DNA of 64,000 nucleotides from RGIG1828 sp045546535 (GTDB taxonomy: Bacteria; Bacillota; Clostridia; UMGS1810). The position numbers and the translations under genes were made by a program. Positions 35,309 to 41,829 of this stretch are shown here, piece by piece. The DNA lies in NCBI GenBank assembly GCA_045546535.1, contig JAZQDA010000057.1:7294-71293 (forward strand), written 5' to 3'. Below the pieces are notes generated by a model. It ran no database searches and was not told where the DNA came from. It saw only the letters and a list, made by a program, of their open reading frames with translations. Each line of letters starts with the position of its first letter. Positions within the stretch are counted from its first letter, which is position 1.

Positions 35309-38014
35309 TTATCTGAGGTTAACTACACTATTTACAGGAACGAGTCCATCACTAGTTAAAATAAAGAGTTTGAAATATGAAAATTCATTTATATCAGTTG
35401 CATTAAGTGTAATTTCAACATTGTGTTCAGCTGCTGCGAGAGTGCTGTTAACTACAGCAATGTTTGTAATATTGTTCCAAACAGGACTATACTGAGCAAG
35501 AATGAATTTAACATCTTTGCCGGATGCACAAGACGCAGGAACTGTGAGTGTAACTGTAGCAGAAGTTACATCTTCTGTTATTGCTTCTATTATTGCAGCG
35601 TCAGCCATATTTGCAACGTTGCCGTTTACAGAAAGTGTAATTGCACCGATATTAACATCACCGATTTTAGCAGGTGCAGTTTCTACAACAGCACCAGTGT
35701 AAACTTCACCGTGATAGTAGTTTACCTTAGGAGTGATTACTGCTTTTACATATCTGCCGAGGTCATTTGCATCGGGTTCGTAACCAGCAGGAATTTCTTC
35801 CCAGTTACCATTGATAGAATCTGAAATATAGTATTTGATTTCAGAAATATTTGCATCATCATAGAATGCACCACAGAAGAAGTCATAATCTGCTTTGATT
35901 GCTTTGTCTACTGCGGGGTTATTGATTTTTGCATTGTATGCAGTGGGTGTTTTGATTGTTACATGACCATAAGTATAATCATCAAGTTCACCCTGGAAAT
36001 CGATATATTCATTGAGTTTAGCATCTTTTGCAGGGTCAACAAGACCTACATTTCTGTTAACTGTAACTGCTTTGCCATCCACAAAGAGTGAGTATGTTGC
36101 ATTGGGGAGGTCAAGGTAGAGTCTTACATGTTTCCAGCCTTCGCCAACATATACGGGTGCGCCCGAAGCGGCTCTGTCATACACATAACCAGGATTTCCG
36201 GCGAGTTCAGAAAGATAGAAACCGTCTTTCCAGTTAATTGGGGTTGACCACATTGTGTTAATTTCGCCGCCGACTTTCATCTCGTAATCGATGGCTATTG
36301 TGCCGATTCCAGCGTTTACTTCAGTTGTAGTTACAGGACGGAATTTATATGAACTCTTTATATCACAAGTTATATAATGATTGCCTGTAGTTTCGTCTAA
36401 TACAACTGTGCCGCCTTCTATAGTTACGCCGTCTTCAAAAGTTCTCTTAATTTGTTCAGAAATACGTTGGAAAGGTGAAACAAGTGCACCGTCGGTATAT
36501 TTAACCTGAATAGGTTGGTTTACATATGTTATGCTGGCTGCACCAACGGGGAAGATAGTTAAATCAGGGTTTGAAACAGAAAGAATAGCCTTTCTGTTGT
36601 TACCGTTAACAGTTCTAAGAACTATTGAATCGGGGTCATTGAAATAATCTTCACATCCGCTTCTTATCTGCCAGGTAATAGAGTCAAATGAACTACCGCC
36701 TGTGATTTCGATGGGGACTTCGAAAACATCGCCTTCCATCTGAGGAGCAAAGATCCAATGTTGCTTACCGTTTTCAATAGATTTGTTGAATTGGGGTGTT
36801 TCTTTCCATGCAATAGGCTGTGCAGGGAATTTAATCTGTACGGGGTCAGAATATACTATTTTGCTCGCATGGTTACAAAGTTCTGTTTCCTGAACATAAG
36901 CACCTGCTTTGATGAATTTGCCTTCGTGTGATTCGTCAAGTGTAAGTTCTGTAGCATTAAGACTTGTGTAAGGGCCTTCTGCTGAATCTGCAATGTAGAG
37001 TGATGTGTAAATGTCTTCAGGAATGTTGCTTGTGGGCATTGCGCATCTTAATGCAGAAGCAGTAACCTTTGAACCTACTGTGTGTGTTGCAGGAGCAGTT
37101 ACGGTAACATTATAGGGGAAACCAAGAGATGTAGAATAACATTTTACATTGTCAACACGGTCTGCGGATAAATAGAACAAATTGAGATTGGCATTGGTGT
37201 GTGTGGCATGTGTATGGTCATCTACTATGAGTTTATCATTCATGTATATATCAAGTTTTCCTTGATTTTCACCATGTGTGTAAACAACAACTTTATAGTT
37301 ATTCCATCCTGCAGGGATGGTTGTAGTAGACGGGGTAAGAATTGCTGCGTTTCCAAACTTCAAACCAGAAGATTGCAGTGAGTCGGTTGAAAACTCAAAT
37401 ACAACAGGAACAGAATACTTGGGTAAGTTAGTGGTATGTGCGGCGAGAAAATAAGTGCCGTCAAATTTTATACTAGTCTGACCTTCCGTCTTTGCGTAAT
37501 ATCTATTTTCTGTTGTTTCATCAATTTTAATTTCACCATTTGTAAGACCTGTAGCAATGCCATCTTCAAAGTCAAGGTCTACTGAGGGGTACATGTAGTT
37601 GTAATTTTTACTTCCTATCAGTACTTCAGAAGGGTCGTTTTTGTTTGTAGCCGTAACTTTGTATGCCGGAAACACTCTGTCTGTAATACCGTTAAAATGG
37701 GGTGCCAGAGTAAAGAGACCATTGTCTGAAATCTGAGCATAAGCGGTGGAATTATACTGTGCGTCGCCACCCAAAGCTGTGTCTACATAATATTCATATG
37801 TGTATTCTTTATCGGGGGCATCCGGATCCTCAACAGTAAATGCATAGTGGTAGGGATGACCTTCAATAGGTGCTTTGTAGAAACTCTGACCGCCTACGTA
37901 AGTGGGGTCAGGCTGTGAGTACTTGAACTGTGTTGCAGCAAATGCAGGGATTGATACAGTTGAAAGTACAAATACCACTGCGATAAGTAAACTTAAAATT
38001 CTGGATTTTTTCAT
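35309..38014 (-). CDS. Exported multimodular binding protein, paralog of the 31320-35162 N-terminus
   Basis: Exported protein of 901 residues. Signal peptide about 1-27 (MKKSRILSLLIAVVFVLSTV ... FAA). The first 330 residues match the 31320-35162 protein block by block (QFKYSQPDPTYVGGQSFYKA, GHPYHYAFTVEDPD, DLDFEDGIATGL, a LamG-like fold). Ig-like modules follow (SLYIADSAEGPYTSLNA ... EGKFIKAGAYV), then a second LamG-like module and another Ig-like module (GRYVKAVITPK). The C-terminal domain ends FKLFILTSDGLVPVNSVVNL-R. There is no SLH or catalytic domain. It is the first gene of the 24-kb surface locus and follows a perfect palindromic operator. Confidence 0.8.
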   Translation of the reverse strand: MKKSRILSLLIAVVFVLSTVSIPAFAATQFKYSQPDPTYVGGQSFYKAPIEGHPYHYAFTVEDPDAPDKEYTYEYYVDTALGGDAQYNSTAYAQISDNGLFTLAPHFNGITDRVFPAYKVTATNKNDPSEVLIGSKNYNYMYPSVDLDFEDGIATGLTNGEIKIDETTENRYYAKTEGQTSIKFDGTYFLAAHTTNLPKYSVPVVFEFSTDSLQSSGLKFGNAAILTPSTTTIPAGWNNYKVVVYTHGENQGKLDIYMNDKLIVDDHTHATHTNANLNLFYLSADRVDNVKCYSTSLGFPYNVTVTAPATHTVGSKVTASALRCAMPTSNIPEDIYTSLYIADSAEGPYTSLNATELTLDESHEGKFIKAGAYVQETELCNHASKIVYSDPVQIKFPAQPIAWKETPQFNKSIENGKQHWIFAPQMEGDVFEVPIEITGGSSFDSITWQIRSGCEDYFNDPDSIVLRTVNGNNRKAILSVSNPDLTIFPVGAASITYVNQPIQVKYTDGALVSPFQRISEQIKRTFEDGVTIEGGTVVLDETTGNHYITCDIKSSYKFRPVTTTEVNAGIGTIAIDYEMKVGGEINTMWSTPINWKDGFYLSELAGNPGYVYDRAASGAPVYVGEGWKHVRLYLDLPNATYSLFVDGKAVTVNRNVGLVDPAKDAKLNEYIDFQGELDDYTYGHVTIKTPTAYNAKINNPAVDKAIKADYDFFCGAFYDDANISEIKYYISDSINGNWEEIPAGYEPDANDLGRYVKAVITPKVNYYHGEVYTGAVVETAPAKIGDVNIGAITLSVNGNVANMADAAIIEAITEDVTSATVTLTVPASCASGKDVKFILAQYSPVWNNITNIAVVNSTLAAAEHNVEITLNATDINEFSYFKLFILTSDGLVPVNSVVNLR

Positions 38015-38039
38015 TTTCTAAAACATCCTTTCAAATTAT

Positions 38040-38056
38040 TTGTTGCGTCGCAACAA
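38040..38056. promoter_or_regulatory. Perfect 17-bp palindrome, likely operator of the surface locus
   Basis: TTGTTGCGTCGCAACAA is fully self-complementary around its central T. On the minus strand it lies just downstream of a TATAAT-like -10 (AT-rich run 38057-38070, with TTGAAC further upstream) and 26 bp before the start codon of the first surface gene. A one-base loop disfavours an RNA hairpin, so a dimeric repressor site is more likely. Confidence 0.6.
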
Positions 38057-38358
38057 TTATATATATATTTAAAACAAAGCGGTTCAAATCATAACCTTTC
38101 CCAAGGAATAAGGCAGTGCAGGAAGACACGGGAGTCTTTTGCCGCAAAGCGGGGAAAAGCAGATGCAGCAAACACTGCGGGCTTCCCTGTCTGCACCGTT
38201 TTTTGAGTGAGTAAAATACGCAAAAAGGTGCAAAAATAGCGGGAAAGATCTTACAGATTTGGCCATCTTTGCTTAGTTTTTATGAACTTTTCACAGATTT
38301 TATTAGAAATATCTAATATTACAGAATCATTTTACAATAAACAAAGCAATATTACAAC
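38057..38358. other. Gene-poor stretch upstream of the surface locus
   Basis: Apart from promoter elements near 38057-38095, I see no supported gene. A GC-richer block at about 38100-38230 gives a 60-codon minus-strand frame, but its cysteine/proline/leucine-heavy translation has no recognisable domain. The block could be a decayed or repeated element. Confidence 0.4.
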
Positions 38359-38394
38359 GTCATATATTGCTATTTTTTTGTCATATATTGCTAT
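38359..38394. repeat. Two direct 15-bp repeats spaced by two helical turns
   Basis: GTCATATATTGCTAT occurs at 38359-38373 and again at 38380-38394, start to start 21 bp, separated by TTTTTT. The exact 21-bp phasing suggests side-by-side protein binding. Confidence 0.6.
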
Positions 38395-38463
38395 CAGGGG
38401 CTTTGGAATGAAAAAATGTCATTTTGCCCAAAAATACATATATTTCTTTGTGCAAGTTTTTTA

Positions 38464-38498
38464 TTAGTGGTTAGTGATTAGTGGTTAGTGGTTAGTGA
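38464..38498. repeat. Tandem heptamer repeat TTAGTGR x5
   Basis: Five back-to-back copies of TTAGTGG or TTAGTGA followed by AAGG, just downstream of the fic gene. The last two units plus AAGG recur at 39561-39578 on the other side of the toxin-antitoxin operon. Confidence 0.8.
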
Positions 38499-38528
38499 AA
38501 GGTTTTCAGTTAAACACTAAACACTTTT

Positions 38529-39131
38529 TTAGCACGAGCATTTTTTCAATATATTTATAAGAATTTTATAGTTGTCGACTGACTGTATTGATGCGCGAAG
38601 AAGGTCTTCCTTATTTATATTGCCCCAGTTTATGTTTATACCCATATGTTTTGCCATAACACGAACGAATTCACGAATCGTTCTTCCGTTGCCCTCTCTG
38701 AACGGGTGTATGATATTCAGTTCTGCCATTACATATGCCAAATTGTCTAATTTCTTTTGCGTGTCTGTTTCGTTTAAAAAATTATTTGATTTGATTTTCG
38801 CAAAAAGTTTGTCAAGTTCTCTGTCAATCAGTTCGGGTGGATAAAACACAGTTTCTGCTTTGCTTATGCTTTCCCGCCTTATTCTCCCCGCGAATGAATA
38901 TATATCTTCAAAAATAAATTGGTGTATTTTTATAAGATGGGTTTTAGAAAAATTGCCCCTTATGGGTTCTTTTAAAAGTTGCATTTGTTTGATGGCAGTG
39001 ATTTCTTCTTCCGCTTGTTTTAAAACGTCGCTATCTTTTATGTTCAGTTTATTCCTCAAGATATTAGTATCTTTATAACAATATACAGACTGCACTGTTG
39101 TGTAAACATCATATTTTGAAAACATACTCAT
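38529..39131 (-). CDS. fic: Fic/DOC-family AMP-transferase toxin
   Basis: A 200-residue single-domain Fic protein. The catalytic motif is intact, HPFREGNGRTIREF near residues 140-153, with the AMP-accepting flap region (RRESISKAETVFYPPE) upstream. Fic enzymes transfer AMP from ATP to target proteins, and free-standing short ones act as toxins. No inhibitory (S/T)xxxE(G/N) helix is evident within this protein, so it should be a class I Fic needing a separate antitoxin, which the preceding overlapping gene provides. The ATG overlaps that gene's stop by four bases (ATGA). The cellular target is unknown. Confidence 0.93.
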   Translation of the reverse strand: MSMFSKYDVYTTVQSVYCYKDTNILRNKLNIKDSDVLKQAEEEITAIKQMQLLKEPIRGNFSKTHLIKIHQFIFEDIYSFAGRIRRESISKAETVFYPPELIDRELDKLFAKIKSNNFLNETDTQKKLDNLAYVMAELNIIHPFREGNGRTIREFVRVMAKHMGININWGNINKEDLLRASIQSVDNYKILINILKKCSC

Positions 39132-39499
39132 ACCCTCTTTTCGTATTTCAACACAAGTTCGTTAATCGCATCTTTATATGTTATTTCGCCGTTTTCAATC
39201 CGTTTGAGATTTTTAAGGGTTTCTTTTGTTATTTTCATACCTTCTACTGCAAAAGTAGCGGAAAGGTTTTTCAGATTGGTTTCAAAATTATCAGATTTCA
39301 TCTCTGTTTTATGTCTCCAATTTACATAATTACCATTTTTCAGTCGCAAATCGGAAGGCTTTTCGGCATCAGCAGGTATAAGCCATACTCCCGCCATTTT
39401 TCTGGCACCGGGAATTCTACCCTGATTACACAACACATTTATTCTTCTTACTGAAATGTCCCATATTAAACTGGTTTCTTTTATTGTTTGAATATTCAT
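39128..39499 (-). CDS. Fic antitoxin: HTH domain fused to a VbhA-like inhibitory helix
   Basis: A 123-residue protein. Residues about 1-50 look like a MerR/excisionase-type winged helix-turn-helix (TIKETSLIWDISVRRINVLC then NQGRIPGARKMAGVWLIP). Residues about 80-123 form an antitoxin-VbhA-like helical segment (KITKETLKNLKRIENGEITY) containing TFAVEG. This fits the Fic-inhibiting motif (S/T)xxxE(G/N), whose glutamate blocks ATP gamma-phosphate placement in class I systems. The fusion would let the antitoxin both inhibit Fic and repress the operon. The operon has a full consensus promoter directly upstream. Confidence 0.82.
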   Translation of the reverse strand: MNIQTIKETSLIWDISVRRINVLCNQGRIPGARKMAGVWLIPADAEKPSDLRLKNGNYVNWRHKTEMKSDNFETNLKNLSATFAVEGMKITKETLKNLKRIENGEITYKDAINELVLKYEKRV

Positions 39500-39519
39500 A
39501 TAATCACCTTCCTGATTTT

Positions 39520-39548
39520 ATTATATACCACAGTTGGAATAATGTCAA
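39520..39548 (-). promoter_or_regulatory. Consensus promoter of the Fic toxin-antitoxin operon
   Basis: Minus strand TTGACA (39543-39548), exactly 17 bp, TATAAT (39520-39525); AAGGTGAT then precedes the antitoxin start. Confidence 0.85.
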
Positions 39549-39560
39549 TAATAAGAATGG

Positions 39561-39578
39561 TTAGTGGTTAGTGAAAGG
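39561..39578. repeat. Second copy of the TTAGTGR repeat
   Basis: TTAGTGGTTAGTGAAAGG repeats exactly the end of the array at 38464-38502, in the same orientation. The toxin-antitoxin operon thus lies between direct repeats. Confidence 0.75.
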
Positions 39579-39653
39579 CTGATATGTGTTTTTAACTATG
39601 CCCTAAAAACTAAAATGAGGATGTAAAAATGAATTTACAACCCCTTAATCTTG

Positions 39654-40004
39654 TCATCTGGATTTAACTGTTTTTAGTGATGAAATCAACACTCTGCGTA
39701 TGGCACCACATTCATTTTGTGTTTTCTTGTATTTATCTTCTGCGATACAATCTGTTTCAAAAAGCAGTTCTAACCAGTACTCTGTTTCATAACACTCTTT
39801 CTGTGCTATTTCGAGTTTGGAAATGAAATCCTTTTTACTTTGTGCATATTGTGCCTCATGTATATTTGCGCCAATCGATGTTGCAGAACGCAAAAGTTGA
39901 TTTACTAATACCGCTTCTTTATGGTTAGATTTAATTTCTCTGCATAGGAAAACAATATCCTTTGCAAACCGCTTTGCTTTATCTCTTAATACGCTATTCG
40001 CCAT
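39654..40004 (-). CDS. Four-helix-bundle protein (S23 / bAvd-like family)
   Basis: A 116-residue all-helical protein of the family first named for open frames in 23S rRNA intervening sequences and related to the bAvd accessory protein of diversity-generating retroelements. Family segments are KAKRFAKDIVFLCREI, NQLLRSATSIGANIHEAQYA, SKKDFISKLEIAQKECYETE and a C-terminal LISSLKTV. The ATG at 40004 has AGAGGTGA upstream; a longer frame from 40097 would run through the promoter. Such proteins are pentameric nucleic-acid-binding helpers with no known enzyme activity. No reverse transcriptase is nearby. It faces a remarkable hairpin array at 40052-40220. Confidence 0.88.
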   Translation of the reverse strand: MANSVLRDKAKRFAKDIVFLCREIKSNHKEAVLVNQLLRSATSIGANIHEAQYAQSKKDFISKLEIAQKECYETEYWLELLFETDCIAEDKYKKTQNECGAIRRVLISSLKTVKSR

Positions 40005-40023
40005 TAATATCACCTCTGCAATT

Positions 40024-40052
40024 ATTATATTGCAATTTTGATGGTTTTTCAA
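40024..40052 (-). promoter_or_regulatory. Promoter of the four-helix-bundle gene
   Basis: Minus strand TTGAAA (40047-40052), 17-bp spacer, TATAAT (40024-40029). The -35 box touches the first linker of the hairpin array. Confidence 0.7.
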
Positions 40053-40220
40053 GTGATATTCTGTACTTTGTACAGAGTGATATTTTTGATAAATCAAAAG
40101 TGTTATTAAAGCCTTTGGTTTTAGTGCTATTTTATTCGCTCACAAACTGCCAAAGGCAATACCACTGCGCAGCAATATCACTTGCAGAGCAAATACCACT
40201 CGCCCAAGGCGAATAAAACT
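40052..40220. repeat. Mirror-symmetric array of mini-hairpins joined by 9-bp linkers
   Basis: The left half has four linkers of form AGTGNTATT (40052-40060, 40076-40084, 40099-40107, 40123-40131). They separate small hairpins CTGTAC-TTT-GTACAG, TTTGAT-AA-ATCAAA and AAAGCC-TTT-GGTTTT. The right half has the reverse-complement linkers AATAYCACT (40158-40166, 40174-40182, 40192-40200) and AATAAAACT (40212-40220). Their hairpins are TGCC-AAA-GGCA, TGC-GCA-GCA, TTGC-AGA-GCAA and CGCC-CAA-GGCG. Linkers of the two halves can pair with each other. No coding capacity is seen. It looks like a structured mobile or processed element linked to the adjacent gene. Confidence 0.75.
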
Positions 40221-40246
40221 GCCGAGTGTCCTTATGAACACTCGGC
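40221..40246. terminator. Terminator of the epimerase-DapA-TetR-Gfo/Idh operon
   Basis: GCCGAGTGT (40221-40229) and ACACTCGGC (40238-40246) form a 9-bp stem. On the minus strand it is followed by AGTTTTATT, which doubles as the outermost linker of the hairpin array. Confidence 0.75.
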
Positions 40247-40261
40247 AGAAAGCATATTTTT

Positions 40262-41200
40262 TTATTCGTATACTTTTTCTATTGCTTTGATTACGGCTCT
40301 GCCGTATGCACCATCGGGAGTCATTGAAGGCTCCCCATTTACATATTTACAAAACTCTTCAATCTGCCAGAGCATTGCATCTTCGGGGTACGGGCTGAGG
40401 TCGAGGGGGGTAGAGTTACCGTCTTTATCGATGATAACATTTGAGCCTACTCTTACTACGCCGTTTTCAAAAAAGAACGATGTTGACATTTCGCTGGGGG
40501 TATATCCTGAAAATGTTACTGCGCCTGATGCACCGTTTTGCATTTTCAAAAGAAACTGTGCGTGTCCCTCAATGTCGGCATTTTGTTTTAAGTTACCAAG
40601 TGATGATGCGATTTCAAGTTCCTGAGGTCCGAAAACGGTGAAGATTTTATCAAGAGCGTGAGCGCCGTAGTTCATTACGATGCCACCACCCGCTTTTTCT
40701 TTTTGCAAAAACCATTTGGGACGCCAGTCGGCAAAGTAATTGATTGTGCGGGTTTCGGTGTACATACAGAATTTGCCTAAAGCGTTTTCATCAGCAATCT
40801 TTTTTACTGCCTGAATAGCGGGGAAAAAGCGCTGAATGTGGCCGACGCCAAGTTTCTTACCGCTTTTTTTTGCGGCCTCTATCATACGGTCGCATTCCTC
40901 AACGGTATTTGCCATAGGTTTTTCAATAAAAACATTTATGCCGTTTTCAAGGAAGAACACGGTGGCATCTGCATGGAGAAAGTGAGGAAGATTTAAGATT
41001 ACTGCGTCAACTTGTATGTCTGACGAGGGGATATCTTTATAGTCTATAAAATAAGGAACATTTTTTTCTTTAGCAAGGTTTTTTACAACTTCTTCGTTGA
41101 CATCGCAAAGTGCACAAAGACGGCAGGAAGATGATTTTTCCATCGCTTCGATGTGAGAAAGTCCTATTATACCTGTACCTACTATTGCTATGTTTAACAT
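40262..41200 (-). CDS. Gfo/Idh/MocA-family oxidoreductase
   Basis: NAD(P)-dependent sugar or cyclitol dehydrogenase-like protein of 312 residues. The Rossmann start is LNIAIVGTGIIGLSHIEAME, and the conserved EKPMANTVEECD lies near residue 95. The GFO/IDH C-terminal alpha/beta domain contains GGGIVMNYGAHALD. The ATG at 41200 has GGAG nine bases upstream; the frame before it is non-coding-like. It is the last gene of a TetR-controlled operon with a DapA-family lyase/aldolase and a nucleotide-sugar-epimerase-like protein. The combination points to catabolism of a sugar or sugar acid, perhaps a product of the surface lyases. Confidence 0.87.
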   Translation of the reverse strand: MLNIAIVGTGIIGLSHIEAMEKSSSCRLCALCDVNEEVVKNLAKEKNVPYFIDYKDIPSSDIQVDAVILNLPHFLHADATVFFLENGINVFIEKPMANTVEECDRMIEAAKKSGKKLGVGHIQRFFPAIQAVKKIADENALGKFCMYTETRTINYFADWRPKWFLQKEKAGGGIVMNYGAHALDKIFTVFGPQELEIASSLGNLKQNADIEGHAQFLLKMQNGASGAVTFSGYTPSEMSTSFFFENGVVRVGSNVIIDKDGNSTPLDLSPYPEDAMLWQIEEFCKYVNGEPSMTPDGAYGRAVIKAIEKVYE

Positions 41201-41214
41201 ATTAAAGACTCCTT

Positions 41215-41829
41215 TTATTTGCTGTCTGATTTTGATATGTATTTTATTATTACATCTGCTATATGGTCTGCCCTTTTTTTCATTTCGCCGCTGACAGACA
41301 GGTCTAACCCTAACAGTTTTGACATTGTATGGATATTGGAAAAAGCGGAAAAGCAAAACATGTTTACGCTCATTGAGGTCTGCATTACATCGATATCAGG
41401 CGAGATTACGCCTTTTTCGATACCCGTTTTCAAGAGTTTGGTTACCCCCTCGAAAAGTCCCCTACCCGTTTCTTTTACATATGATGCGTTATTTAAGTTT
41501 TCCCACAGCATCAATCGGACAAAGGCGGGGTTAGTTAAGAGAAAATCGAAATAATCAAGGATTACATCGCCGATTACTGAAATTCCTGTAAATTCTTTTT
41601 CAGAAACTTTGGTTTCAAACTCGGCAAGGCGTGAATACACATTTTCGAGAACTACAGAATAAAGGTTTTCCTTACTTTCAAAATGAGCGTATATGAGTTG
41701 TTTATTAACTCCCGCATTTTTTGCGATTGAATCTACTCTTGATGCCGAAAGACCGTTATTTGCAAACTCGGTTTCTGCAGAGGCAAGAATTTTCGCTCTT
41801 GTTATTTCGCTTTTTTCACTTTGTTTCAT
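41215..41829 (-). CDS. TetR/AcrR-family transcriptional regulator
   Basis: A 204-residue repressor with an N-terminal TetR helix-turn-helix (AKILASAETEFANNGLSASR, then VDSIAKNAGVNKQLIYAHF with the family YxHF) and a variable ligand-binding C-terminal domain. I start it at the ATG at 41829, which overlaps the stop of the DapA-family gene as TAATG; a TTG at 41853 is possible. Encoded inside the operon it presumably controls. Two related dyads at the operon promoter (43988-43999 and 44022-44032) are the likely binding sites. Confidence 0.9.
   Translation of the reverse strand: MKQSEKSEITRAKILASAETEFANNGLSASRVDSIAKNAGVNKQLIYAHFESKENLYSVVLENVYSRLAEFETKVSEKEFTGISVIGDVILDYFDFLLTNPAFVRLMLWENLNNASYVKETGRGLFEGVTKLLKTGIEKGVISPDIDVMQTSMSVNMFCFSAFSNIHTMSKLLGLDLSVSGEMKKRADHIADVIIKYISKSDSK

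Noticed and set aside
38084..38266. 60-codon frame rich in Cys, Pro and Leu upstream of the surface locus
   Set aside because: No domain is recognisable and the frame overlaps promoter elements; better described as a GC-rich non-coding block.
38464..38498. Short regular repeat considered as a CRISPR array
   Set aside because: Units are 7 bp, contiguous and without spacers; no cas genes are present.
39654..40220. Possible diversity-generating retroelement because of the bAvd-like protein
   Set aside because: No reverse transcriptase, template/variable repeat pair or C-type lectin target gene is visible anywhere in the window.
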